Source: Pseudomonas aestuarii (lineage in GTDB: Bacteria; Pseudomonadota; Gammaproteobacteria; Pseudomonadales; Pseudomonadaceae). From it: a stretch of DNA of 64,000 nt. The translations under genes were made by a program, and so were the position numbers. The notes under the pieces were generated by a model that saw only the letters and a list, made by a program, of their open reading frames with translations, had not been told where the DNA came from and ran no database searches. Shown here piece after piece: positions 1 through 11,931 of the stretch (positions within the stretch are counted from its first letter, which is position 1; each line of letters begins with the position of its first letter). The stretch lies in NCBI RefSeq assembly GCF_027988105.1, contig NZ_JAQJZJ010000006.1, forward strand, positions 124,001 through 188,000. Reading direction: 5' to 3'.

Positions 1-913
1 TCCAGCGCGACAGGCCGTCTTTCATCTCCTCGACGATGCGAAAGCCGTGCAGCATGGCGGCGGTGCACACCTGCACCGCGCCGCAGCCGAGCGCCACGAA
101 CTCGGCCGCATCGCGCCAGCTGCCGATGCCGCCGATGCCGCAGATCGGCAGGCCGCGGGTCTCGGGGTCGCGGGCGATCTCGGCGACCATGTTCAACGCG
201 ATCGGCTTGACCGCCGAGCCGCAGTAGCCGCCGTGGGTGCTCTGGCTGCCGACGATGGGGTTGGCGACCATGCGCTCCAGGTTGACGCTGGTGATCGAGT
301 TGATGGTGTTGATCAGCGACACCGCATCGGCGCCGCCGCGGTAGGCGGCGCGGGCGGACAGGCGCACGTCGGTGATGTTCGGCGTGAGCTTGACGATCAC
401 CGGCAGCGAGCTGTAGGTCTTGCACCAGCGGGTGACCATCTCCACGTATTCCGGCACCTGGCCGACTGCCGCGCCCATGCCGCGCTCGGGCATGCCGTGG
501 GGGCAGCCGAAGTTCAGCTCGATGCCGTCGCAGCCGGTGGCCTCCACCAGCGGCAGGATGGTTTTCCAGGATTCCTCGACGCAGGGCACCATCAGCGAGA
601 CGATCATTGCGCGGTCCGGCCAGTCCTTCTTCACCTGGGTGATTTCGCGCAGGTTGATTTCCAGCGAGCGGTCGGTGATCAGCTCGATATTGTTGAAGCC
701 CTGCACCTGGCGGTTTGGCCCGAAGTGCGCCGAGTAGCGCGACGACACGTTGACCGCTGCCGGGTCTTCGCCGAGGGTCTTCCAGACCACCCCGCCCCAG
801 CCGGCCTCGAAGGCGCGGACCACGTTGTAGGCCTTGTCGGTCGGCGGCGCGCTGGCCAGCCAGAACGGGTTGGGAGCCTTGATACCGGCGAATTCGATCG
901 ATAGATCAGCCAT
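1..913 (-). CDS. preA: NAD-dependent dihydropyrimidine dehydrogenase subunit PreA (3' end cut by window edge)
   Basis: Catalytic subunit of the enzyme that reduces uracil and thymine to their 5,6-dihydro forms, the first step of reductive pyrimidine degradation in the cytoplasm. About 304 codons are visible, starting MADLSIEFAGIKAPNPFWLA. The dihydroorotate-dehydrogenase-like FMN barrel is present: the stretch GIELNFGCPHGMPERGMG carries the substrate-site Cys region, and CGIGGI is a phosphate-binding loop. The C-terminal ferredoxin part expected in a protein of about 420 residues lies beyond the window. The ATG at 913 directly abuts the TAA of preT with no gap, so the two subunits are almost certainly co-translated. 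PreA needs PreT to pass electrons from NAD(P)H. Confidence 0.93.
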   Translation of the reverse strand, partial: MADLSIEFAGIKAPNPFWLASAPPTDKAYNVVRAFEAGWGGVVWKTLGEDPAAVNVSSRYSAHFGPNRQVQGFNNIELITDRSLEINLREITQVKKDWPDRAMIVSLMVPCVEESWKTILPLVEATGCDGIELNFGCPHGMPERGMGAAVGQVPEYVEMVTRWCKTYSSLPVIVKLTPNITDVRLSARAAYRGGADAVSLINTINSITSVNLERMVANPIVGSQSTHGGYCGSAVKPIALNMVAEIARDPETRGLPICGIGGIGSWRDAAEFVALGCGAVQVCTAAMLHGFRIVEEMKDGLSRW

Positions 914-2281
914 TTATGCGGCCTCCACGGTGAGCATGAGGTGGGCGTGGATGGCCTCGGCGGCCAGCTTGCCGTGTTGCACTGCCTGGACGGTGAGGTC
1001 CTGGCCCAGCGCCGTGCAGTCGCCGCCGGCATAGATGCCGGGAAGGCTGGTGCGCAGTTGAGCATCGACCCAGATGCGCTCGCCCTCGCGCTGCAGTTCG
1101 CGGGCCAGCGGATCGACCAGGGCCGCGCCGTCGAAGGCCTGGCCGATGGCGGTGAAGATGGCGTCGGCGGCCAGTTCGAAGGTTTCGCCGGTGGCCTGCA
1201 GGCGGCCGTTGTCCAGGCGGGTGCGGGCGAAGCGCATGCCGCGCACCTGACCCTGATCGTCGAGCAGCACCTGCTCGGGTTGGGCCCAGGTCAGCAGGCG
1301 TACCTGGTTGTCCTTGGCAATGGCCTGCTCATGCTCGGTGGCGCCCATCTCGCTGAGGCCACGGCGATACACCAGGTTGACGTCGTCGGCGCCAAGCTTG
1401 CTCATCTGCACCGCCATGTCGATGGCGGTGTTGCCGGCGCCGAGTACGATGCAGCGCCTGGCCAGCGGCAACTGGCTGAGGTCGTCGGTCTGGCGCAGTT
1501 CACGGATGTAGTCGGTGGCGGCCAGCAGGCCCGGCGCGGCGTCGTCGGCCAGGCCGAGGCGCTTGCTGGCCGCCAGGCCGATGCCGAGGAACACCGAATC
1601 GAACTGCTGGTGCAGCTCGGACAGGCTGAGGTCGTCGCCCAGTTTGTGACCGTGGCGGATCTCGATGCCGCCGATCTGCAGGAGGAACGCCAGTTCGCGC
1701 TGGGCGAAGTCGTCCACCAGCTTGTACTTGGCGATGCCGTATTCGTTGAGGCCGCCGGCTTTCTCGCGGGCCTCGAAGATCACCACCTCGTGGCCGTGCA
1801 TGGCCAGGCGATGGGCGCAGGACAGTCCCGCCGGGCCGGCACCGACCACGGCGATGCGCTTGCCGCTGGCCGCGGCGCGCTGGAACGGGTGTTCGCTGAA
1901 CTGTGCGTTGTCGATGGCATGGCGTTGCAGCAGGCCGATCAGGACCGGCGCGCATTCCTGGGCATTATTGCGCACGCAGGCCTGCTGGCAGAGGATTTCG
2001 GTGGGGCAGACGCGGGCGCAACTGCCGCCGAGGATATTCGCCGAGAGAATGGTCTGTGCCGCGCCCTGGACGTTTTCATGGCTGATGTTGCGGATGAACG
2101 AGGGGATGTCGATCTCGCTCGGGCAGGCGTTGATGCAGGGTGCATCGTAGCAATACAGGCAGCGCGCGCTTTCCAGCGCGGCCTGGCGGGCGGTGAGCGG
2201 CGGGGCCAGATCGGCGAAGCGATCGGCCAGTTCGGCCGCGCCGGCATCCGGTCGCGGCAGGTGGCTGAGGGTGTCTATCAC
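914..2281 (-). CDS. preT: NAD-dependent dihydropyrimidine dehydrogenase subunit PreT
   Basis: Electron-input subunit that pairs with PreA, 455 aa. The N-terminal part has the Cys-rich pattern of the glutamate-synthase small-subunit family (CLYCYDAPCINACP, then CARVCPTEILCQQAC), which binds [4Fe-4S] clusters. A FAD Rossmann motif (VVGAGPAGLSCA) follows at about residue 146, and an NAD(P)H Rossmann motif (VLGAGNTAIDMA) near 280. The C-terminal YAGGDCTALG stretch closes the FAD site. Length and domain order fit PreT. The same domains occur in glutamate synthase beta and other small oxidoreductases, but the overlap-tight pairing with preA and the adjacent dihydropyrimidinase settle the assignment. 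Confidence 0.92.
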   Translation of the reverse strand: MIDTLSHLPRPDAGAAELADRFADLAPPLTARQAALESARCLYCYDAPCINACPSEIDIPSFIRNISHENVQGAAQTILSANILGGSCARVCPTEILCQQACVRNNAQECAPVLIGLLQRHAIDNAQFSEHPFQRAAASGKRIAVVGAGPAGLSCAHRLAMHGHEVVIFEAREKAGGLNEYGIAKYKLVDDFAQRELAFLLQIGGIEIRHGHKLGDDLSLSELHQQFDSVFLGIGLAASKRLGLADDAAPGLLAATDYIRELRQTDDLSQLPLARRCIVLGAGNTAIDMAVQMSKLGADDVNLVYRRGLSEMGATEHEQAIAKDNQVRLLTWAQPEQVLLDDQGQVRGMRFARTRLDNGRLQATGETFELAADAIFTAIGQAFDGAALVDPLARELQREGERIWVDAQLRTSLPGIYAGGDCTALGQDLTVQAVQHGKLAAEAIHAHLMLTVEAA

Positions 2282-2379
2282 GGTTGTTGTCTCCCGGTTT
2301 TGTGGCTCTTATTGGGCAGTGAACAGCGGATAAGCGGCCGGCCGGCCTCTGTGGGCCGGATCTGGCAAAGGGGTGTGGG

Positions 2380-3831
<1,452 letters not shown>

Positions 3832-3894
3832 TCAGGCTGACCGGTGTGTGCCGGTTCTTGGTGTTATGGCGGGTCAGTCTGGCGGATGCATAAA

Positions 3895-3914
3895 TCCTGT
3901 CAGATGTGACAGGA
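3895..3914. promoter_or_regulatory. Candidate operator palindrome upstream of hydA
   Basis: Perfect 8-bp inverted repeat TCCTGTCA-GATG-TGACAGGA. It is centred about 85 bp before the hydA start codon, in the gap between the two pyrimidine-catabolism transcripts. Its size and symmetry fit a dimeric helix-turn-helix repressor site. The regulator is unknown. Confidence 0.5.
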
Positions 3915-4233
3915 ATGAATCTAGTCCTAGCCTGACGATTGAGCAAGATTATTTTTACAGCTAATTTTTAGGTTATTAAGCCTATGAAAAATATCGGTTA
4001 AATATTGAATCAAGCAAAATTCTGAGGGGTTTAGCATTTTGACGAGCTTGACAAGATTCAGAATTGGCCGAGATTTGCAGTGGAAATTCAAGCGTTCGAG
4101 TCGCGGCCGTGACTGGCACGCGACGGTGCGCAAATGGTTGCCTGCACCAGTTTGAATCCTGACTATGTGGACAGGCATGCCGGGACGGCTGCCGATGAAC
4201 GGACGATAGCCCCGCAAGGAGCGCGAGCGGTTT

Positions 4234-4248
4234 TGTAAAGTTGTTACA
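4234..4248. promoter_or_regulatory. Candidate operator palindrome upstream of the NCS1 permease
   Basis: Perfect inverted repeat TGTAA-AGTTG-TTACA, 160 bp before the permease start codon. It differs in sequence from the hydA-side palindrome, so the two divergent units may answer to different factors. Short palindromes arise by chance, so support is modest. Confidence 0.3.
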
Positions 4249-4407
4249 GATCAAATGGTTAGCTTGTTTCAGTAGGGCTGGTGAAGGTTTCGGCACGTTT
4301 ATTGAGTGTTGCCGCTACCGAGTCGGCCGGCGCTGGGACACAAAAATACTCCGGCCATCGGCTCATCCCGATGAGCGAACAATCAGAACAATTCCTGGAG
4401 AGGCTCC

Positions 4408-5898
4408 ATGCAACAGAGCAGATCGCAAGTGATCGAACGCGATGGTTTGTACGAACTGGCTGCTGGCCCCGACGTACTCGACAGTCCGCGCTATAACCAC
4501 GACATCGCCCCGACCCAGGTGCATGAGCGCACCTGGAACAAGTGGCACATCACCGCACTCTGGGTCGGCATGTCGATTTGCGTACCGACCTACACCCTCG
4601 GCGGGGTGCTGACCGCCTACTTCGGCCTGTCGGTCGGCGAGGCGCTGCTGGCGATCCTGCTGGCCAATATCGTGGTGCTGGTGCCGCTGACCCTGAATGC
4701 CTTCCCCGGCACCAAGTACGGCATTCCCTTTCCGGTGCTGCTGCGTTCCTCCTTCGGCGTGATCGGCTCCAACGTGCCCTGTCTGATCCGCGCGGTGGTG
4801 GCCTGTGGCTGGTTCGGCATCCAGACCATGTTCGGCGGCCTGGCCATCCACCTGTTTCTCGGTTCGATCTTCGAGGGCTGGAAGGAGCTTGGCGGCACCG
4901 GCGAGGTGATCGGCTTCATGATCTTCTGGACCCTCAACCTGTGGGTGGTGCTGCGTGGCGCCGAGTCGATCAAGTGGCTGGAAACCCTCTCGGCGCCGCT
5001 GCTGGTGCTGGTTGGCGCCGGCCTGTTGGTCTGGGCGATGCCCAATGTGTCGATGAGCGAACTGCTGGCGCAGCCGCCCACTCGCCCCGAAGGCGCCAGC
5101 GTGACGGGCTACTTTCTCGCCGGCTTGACCGCCATGGTCGGCTTCTGGGCCACCCTGTCGCTGAACATTCCGGACTTCAGTCGATATGCCAAGAGCCAGA
5201 AGGATCAGATCCTCGGGCAGATCATCGGTCTGCCGTTGACCATGTTCCTGTTCGCCTCCCTAGGCGTGGTGCTGACCGCCGCTTCCGCCTCGCTGGTCGG
5301 TGAAACCGTGTCCGACCCGGTCAGCCTGATCGGCCACATCCAGAGCCCCGGCTGGGTCGCCCTGGCCATGGCGCTGATCATAGTCGCGACCCTGTCGACC
5401 AACACCGCGGCGAACATCGTCTCGCCAACCAACGACTTCCAGAACATCGCGCCCAAGCTGATCAACCGGACCAAGGCGGTATGGCTTACCGGCTTTGTCG
5501 GTCTTGCCCTGATGGCCCACGAACTGCTGAAGAAACTCGGCCTGCTGGTCTCGGACCTGAGCCTGGAAAGCGTCTATTCCAACTGGCTGCTGGGCTATTC
5601 GAGCCTGCTCGGGCCGATCGCCGGGATCATGGTGGTGGACTACTTCCTGATCAAGAAACAGCGCCTCGACCTGGCCGGGCTTTACCGCGACGACGTTTAC
5701 CCGGCGTGGAACTGGATCGGCTTTGTCGCCTTCGGCGTGCCGGTGGCGCTGACCCTGCTGTCGCTGGGCAGCAATGCCTTCAGCTGGTTCTATGACTACG
5801 GCTGGTTCACCGGTTCCTTCCTCGGCGGCCTGCTCTATTTCGGCTTGTGCCGGCTGCGTAGCAGCAGCCCGGTTGCGCTCGCCAAACCCACGCTCTAA
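4408..5898 (+). CDS. NCS1-family nucleobase/hydantoin:cation symporter
   Basis: Inner-membrane permease of 496 aa with about 12 hydrophobic segments. It has family features: an early WNKWHITALWVGMSICVPTY segment, the NIVVLVPLTLNAFPGTKYGIPFPVLLRSSFG region, the TLSLNIPDFSRYAKSQKDQ loop, and NTAANIVSPTNDFQNI, which holds the conserved Asn-rich substrate and sodium region. NCS1 proteins import uracil, allantoin, cytosine or hydantoins with Na+ or H+. Here the gene sits between dihydropyrimidinase and the carbamoyl hydrolase, so uracil, thymine or a dihydropyrimidine/hydantoin is the likely substrate. The start has a strong Shine-Dalgarno sequence (GGAGAGG). Confidence 0.9.
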   Translation: MQQSRSQVIERDGLYELAAGPDVLDSPRYNHDIAPTQVHERTWNKWHITALWVGMSICVPTYTLGGVLTAYFGLSVGEALLAILLANIVVLVPLTLNAFPGTKYGIPFPVLLRSSFGVIGSNVPCLIRAVVACGWFGIQTMFGGLAIHLFLGSIFEGWKELGGTGEVIGFMIFWTLNLWVVLRGAESIKWLETLSAPLLVLVGAGLLVWAMPNVSMSELLAQPPTRPEGASVTGYFLAGLTAMVGFWATLSLNIPDFSRYAKSQKDQILGQIIGLPLTMFLFASLGVVLTAASASLVGETVSDPVSLIGHIQSPGWVALAMALIIVATLSTNTAANIVSPTNDFQNIAPKLINRTKAVWLTGFVGLALMAHELLKKLGLLVSDLSLESVYSNWLLGYSSLLGPIAGIMVVDYFLIKKQRLDLAGLYRDDVYPAWNWIGFVAFGVPVALTLLSLGSNAFSWFYDYGWFTGSFLGGLLYFGLCRLRSSSPVALAKPTL

Positions 5899-5959
5899 CG
5901 GCGCCGGCGCCGGCAATCAGGCGGCGCCTTGCCCTGCATCCTTGCCTGAGGAAATCAGC

Positions 5960-7243
5960 ATGAACAGCACCCAATCCGTCCTCCAGTCCAGTCAGCCACA
6001 TATCAACGGTGAACGCCTGTGGCAGTCGCTCATGGAGCTGGCCCAACTCGGTGCCACGGCCAAGGGCGGGGTTTGCCGCCTGGCCCTGACCGATCTCGAC
6101 CGCCAGGCCCGTGACCTCTTCGTGCGCTGGTGCGAAGAGGCCGGCTGCAGCGTGACGGTCGATGCGGTGGGCAATATCTTCGCTCGCCGCCCCGGGCGTA
6201 ATCCCGAACTGCCACCGGTAATGACCGGCAGCCACATCGACACCCAGCCCACCGGCGGCAAGTTCGACGGCTGCTTCGGCGTGCTGGCCGGGGTCGAGGT
6301 GCTGCGCACCCTCAATGACCTGGGCCTGGAGACCGAGGCGCCGCTGGAAGTGGTGGTCTGGACCAACGAGGAAGGCTCGCGCTTCGCTCCCTGCATGATG
6401 GGTTCTGGGGTGTTCGCCGAGAAGTTCACCCTGGCCGAAACCCTGGCCAAGCGCGACGCCGAGGGCGTCACGGTGGGCGAGGCGTTGAATGCCATCGGCT
6501 ATGCCGGCAGCCGTGCGGTGAGCGGGCATGCGGTGGGCGCCTACTTCGAGGCGCATATCGAGCAGGGACCGATCCTCGAGGATCAGGGCAAGACCATCGG
6601 CGTGGTGCTCGGCGCCCTGGGGCAGAAGTGGTTCGACTTGAGCCTCAAGGGCGTCGAGGCGCATGCCGGGCCGACCCCGATGCACCTGCGCAAGGACGCC
6701 CTGGTCGGCGCCGCCGCAGTGGTGGCGGCGGTCAACCGGGTGGCCCTGGAGCACCAGCCGCACGCCTGCGGCACCGTCGGTTGTCTGCAGGCCTATCCCG
6801 GCTCGCGCAACGTGATCCCCGGCGAGGTGCGCATGACCCTGGATTTCCGCCACCTCGAGCCGGCGCGCCTGGATTCGATGATCCAGGAGGTGCGCGGCGT
6901 GATCGAGGCGACCTGTGCCCAGCACGGCTTGAGTTTCGAGCTGACCCCCACCGCCGACTTCCCGCCGCTGTATTTCGAACCGGGTTGTGTCGAGGCGGTA
7001 CGCGGCGCGGCCCAGGGCCTGGGGCTGTCGCATATGGACATCGTCAGCGGCGCCGGGCATGACGCGATCTTCCTCGCCGAACTGGGTCCGGCCGGGATGA
7101 TCTTCGTGCCCTGCGAGGGCGGCATCAGCCATAACGAGATCGAGAATGCCGCGCCGGCCGATCTGGCCGCAGGTTGCGCGGTGCTGCTGCGGGCGATGCT
7201 GGCCGCGTCGGCGGCCATCGGCAGCGGCAAACTGGCGGCCTGA
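5960..7243 (+). CDS. Zn-dependent N-carbamoyl amide hydrolase (beta-ureidopropionase / carbamoylase family)
   Basis: M20-type di-zinc amidase, 427 aa, expected to cleave N-carbamoyl-beta-alanine (or N-carbamoyl-L-amino acids) to the amino acid, CO2 and ammonia, the third step of the pathway. Metal ligands are visible in GSHIDTQPTGGKFDG (His92, Asp103), WTNEEGSRFAP (Glu137/138), EAHIEQGP and the C-terminal SGAGHDA. I chose ATG 5960 because it is preceded by TGAGGAA and gives the usual family length; the frame is open further upstream into the permease gene. It lies 61 bp after the permease and is probably co-transcribed. Context favours beta-ureidopropionase (PydC/HyuC-like) over allantoate hydrolase, but the motifs alone do not separate them. 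Confidence 0.88.
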   Translation: MNSTQSVLQSSQPHINGERLWQSLMELAQLGATAKGGVCRLALTDLDRQARDLFVRWCEEAGCSVTVDAVGNIFARRPGRNPELPPVMTGSHIDTQPTGGKFDGCFGVLAGVEVLRTLNDLGLETEAPLEVVVWTNEEGSRFAPCMMGSGVFAEKFTLAETLAKRDAEGVTVGEALNAIGYAGSRAVSGHAVGAYFEAHIEQGPILEDQGKTIGVVLGALGQKWFDLSLKGVEAHAGPTPMHLRKDALVGAAAVVAAVNRVALEHQPHACGTVGCLQAYPGSRNVIPGEVRMTLDFRHLEPARLDSMIQEVRGVIEATCAQHGLSFELTPTADFPPLYFEPGCVEAVRGAAQGLGLSHMDIVSGAGHDAIFLAELGPAGMIFVPCEGGISHNEIENAAPADLAAGCAVLLRAMLAASAAIGSGKLAA

Positions 7244-7305
7244 TGGGCCGATTCGCTATCGACTGGCGGCGCTAGGGTCAGGGACGACCGCCGCTAGGTT
7301 GTCCA

Positions 7306-7581
7306 TGATCCGCGCGCCTGGCTCGCCAGTCGTGAAGGCCTCGGCCGGCGCGCCCACAAAGCCCAGCTCAACAGCCTCGTGCTCATCGCCGCGTTCGCCG
7401 CGGCGCTGCTCATCGCCCACTTGACCGGCGGCGGCCGAGCCGGGCTTGCTCGATCCGTTGGCCAGCACCTTCGACATCAATCGCGAGCTGTACTGGCTCT
7501 GCTACCTGGCCGATTGGCGGCTGTGCGCTCGGGGGGCTCGGCATGGGGCTGATCGTCAGCCTGTTCGTGGTCTCGGCGTGA
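7306..7581 (+). pseudogene. Frameshifted remnant of a small membrane protein
   Basis: No intact frame exists, but two protein-like pieces appear in different frames. The first is AHKAQLNSLVLIAAFAAALL, a basic helix followed by a membrane segment. The second is a DPLASTFDINRELYWLCYLADW piece that runs, after another shift, into LGMGLIVSLFVVSA and a TGA at 7579-7581. The order helix, membrane segment, soluble loop, membrane segment suggests one small inner-membrane protein broken by at least two indels. I do not recognise the family. It fills most of the gap between the carbamoyl hydrolase and cytochrome c'; a sequencing error is an alternative explanation. Confidence 0.4.
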
Positions 7582-7683
7582 GCCGTTGATCGCTGCGGCA
7601 ACACGCCACGCTTGGCCGGCGGGCAATGGATGGCGATACTGTCGGCCGTTCCTTTAGCCCAAGCTGTCTGTCGTGAAGGTGTT

Positions 7684-8133
7684 ATGAAGCTGAAAAGCCT
7701 GTTCCTCGTTGTGCTTGCCCTGAGCCTGACTGCTTGCGGGGGTGTCGATCCGAATTCACCGCAGGGCCAGCGCCAGGCCATCTTCAAGCAGATGCTCAAG
7801 GTCAGTGAAGACCTCGGTGGCATGCTGCGCGGGCGCATCGCCTTCAAGGAGCAGGATTTCGTCAGCGGTGCGGTCGAACTCGATCGGCTGGTCCGCACGC
7901 CCTGGCAGCACTTTCCCCAGGTCAAGGAAGAGGGCGGTGAGACTCGCGCCAAGGATGAAGTCTGGCAGCGCCAGGAGCGTTTCCAGCAACTGGCTCGCGA
8001 GTTGGAAGCAAACACCGCCGCGCTGGTTGCCGCGACCGCTGTCCTGCCGTTGAAAAGTGCCGAACTGGGCGCGCCCGTGCAGCGCGTCGAGGACAGTTGC
8101 AAGGCCTGCCACGAGGAGTTTCGCGCGTTCTAG
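7684..8133 (+). CDS. Cytochrome c' family protein, probable lipoprotein
   Basis: Four-helix-bundle c-type cytochrome of 149 aa. The haem site is at the very C-terminus as usual for this fold: CKACH, with Cys139, Cys142 and His143. Class-typical patterns precede it, including a Met/Leu-rich first helix (IFKQMLKVSEDLGGMLRGR). Cytochromes c' bind NO or CO in the periplasm and protect against nitrosative stress. The N-terminus MKLKSLFLVVLALSLTAC ends in a lipobox with Cys18, so this one is probably lipid-anchored rather than soluble. I chose ATG 7684 because it starts the signal peptide; the longer frame from 7612 adds an unlikely leader. It stands alone, with ligB convergent downstream. Confidence 0.85.
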   Translation: MKLKSLFLVVLALSLTACGGVDPNSPQGQRQAIFKQMLKVSEDLGGMLRGRIAFKEQDFVSGAVELDRLVRTPWQHFPQVKEEGGETRAKDEVWQRQERFQQLARELEANTAALVAATAVLPLKSAELGAPVQRVEDSCKACHEEFRAF

Positions 8134-8203
8134 CCGGTGGTCTTGCGGCATAACGCCCGATCAGGTCGCGGCATTTACGAGGCGTGCAGGTCAGCGCGTC
8201 CGC

Positions 8204-10493
<2,290 letters not shown>

Positions 10494-10618
10494 GGTGATG
10501 CTCCAGGTGGTCCAGATGAATCCTGAGTATTGACCAGTTGGCTCAGGCTGGCGCGCCCGCTGCACTCGATTTAGCGCGCGCTGCTCATCTGTCTCAGGCT
10601 GCTGGGAACGCCGGCATA

Positions 10619-10650
10619 AAAATACCCGTATCTGTCGATACGGGTATTTT
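10619..10650 (-). terminator. Rho-independent terminator downstream of metK
   Basis: Perfect 14-bp stem AAAATACCCGTATC with loop TGTC (plus strand). On the minus strand the stem ends in a run of Ts, placing it about 70 bp after the metK stop. The A/T ends make it potentially bidirectional. Confidence 0.85.
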
Positions 10651-10665
10651 CTGAATCCGCCGCTC

Positions 10666-10693
10666 AGCCAGCTGGGTTTACACCCAATTGGCT
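10666..10693. terminator. Second hairpin immediately downstream of metK
   Basis: Imperfect 12-bp inverted repeat (10 of 12 pairs), AGCCAGCTGGGT with loop TTAC and ACCCAATTGGCT, between the metK stop and the strong terminator. It could protect the metK 3' end or help termination. There is no T-tract. Confidence 0.4.
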
Positions 10694-10721
10694 AAGCGGG
10701 GCTGTTGCCTGGTGTCACCCT

Positions 10722-11912
10722 TTACAGGCCTGCAGCCGCGCGCAGTTCGGCGGCCCTGTCGGTTTTTTCCCAGGTGAAGGAGGTGAAGCTGTCGCCGTCG
10801 ACGGTCATCTCGACCGGGGTGCGGCCGAAGTGGCCATAGGCCGCGGTCGCCTGGTACATCGGGTGCAGCAGGTCGAGCATGTTGGTGATCGCGTACGGGC
10901 GCAGGTCGAAGTGTTCGCGCACCAATTGAATGATCATGTCGTCGCTGATCTTGCCGCTGCCGAAGGTGTTGAGCGAGATCGAGGTCGGTTGGGCCACGCC
11001 GATGGCGTAGGACACCTGGATCTCGCAGCGCTCGGCGAGGCCAGCGGCGACGATGTTCTTCGCCACGTAGCGCCCGGCGTAAGCCGCCGAACGGTCGACC
11101 TTGGATGGATCCTTGCCGGAGAAGGCGCCGCCGCCGTGACGGGCCATGCCGCCGTAGGTGTCGACGATGATCTTGCGCCCGGTCAGGCCGCAGTCGCCCA
11201 CCGGGCCACCGATAACGAACTTGCCGGTCGGGTTGATGTGGTACTGGGTGCCCTTGTGCAGCAATTCGGCCGGCAGGGTGTGCTTGACGATCAGTTCCAT
11301 GACCGCTTCCTGCAGGTCGGCCTGGCTGATTTCCGGGTTGTGCTGGGTCGACAGCACCACCGCGTCGATACCGACCACCTTGCCGTTTTCGTAGCGGCAG
11401 GTGACCTGGGATTTGGCGTCCGGACGCAGCCACGGCAGCAGGCCGGATTTGCGCGCTTCGGCCTGGCGCTCGACCAGGCGGTGGCTGAACACGATAGGGG
11501 CGGGCATCAGCACGTCGGTTTCGTTGCTGGCGTAGCCGAACATCAGGCCCTGGTCGCCGGCGCCCTGGTCTTCCGGCTTGCTGCGGTCGACACCCTGGTT
11601 GATGTCCGGGGACTGCTTGCCAATGATGTTCAGCACGCCGCAGGTGGCGCCGTCGAATCCGACGTCGGAGCTGGTGTAGCCGATGTCGCAGATGACGTCG
11701 CGGACGATCTGCTCGAGGTCGACCCAGGCGCTGGTGGTGACTTCGCCGGCGACGATGGCCACACCGGTCTTGACCAGGGTTTCACAGGCCACGCGGGCGT
11801 GCTTGTCCTGGGCGATGATGGCGTCGAGCACCGCATCGGAGATCTGGTCGGCGATCTTGTCTGGATGGCCTTCGGAGACGGACTCGGAGGTGAAGAGGGA
11901 GTATTCGCTCAT
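10722..11912 (-). CDS. metK: S-adenosylmethionine synthetase
   Basis: Makes S-adenosylmethionine from methionine and ATP in the cytoplasm; 396 aa, the usual length. Signatures are all present: [16 protein letters not shown] at residue 15, the [12 protein letters not shown] hexapeptide region, and [19 protein letters not shown]. It lies 19 bp downstream of the ArsR-methyltransferase regulator on the same strand, so the two probably share a transcript controlled by the palindrome at 12978-13019. Confidence 0.97.
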   Translation of the reverse strand: MSEYSLFTSESVSEGHPDKIADQISDAVLDAIIAQDKHARVACETLVKTGVAIVAGEVTTSAWVDLEQIVRDVICDIGYTSSDVGFDGATCGVLNIIGKQSPDINQGVDRSKPEDQGAGDQGLMFGYASNETDVLMPAPIVFSHRLVERQAEARKSGLLPWLRPDAKSQVTCRYENGKVVGIDAVVLSTQHNPEISQADLQEAVMELIVKHTLPAELLHKGTQYHINPTGKFVIGGPVGDCGLTGRKIIVDTYGGMARHGGGAFSGKDPSKVDRSAAYAGRYVAKNIVAAGLAERCEIQVSYAIGVAQPTSISLNTFGSGKISDDMIIQLVREHFDLRPYAITNMLDLLHPMYQATAAYGHFGRTPVEMTVDGDSFTSFTWEKTDRAAELRAAAGL

Positions 11913-11931
11913 CGATCGGTTTTCCTATTGT

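Noticed and set aside
4114..4130. TGGCACG-like stretch upstream of the NCS1 permease, considered as a sigma-54 promoter
   Set aside because: The -24-like part fits, but the -12-like GC element is one base out of register and lacks the TT, so I do not count it.
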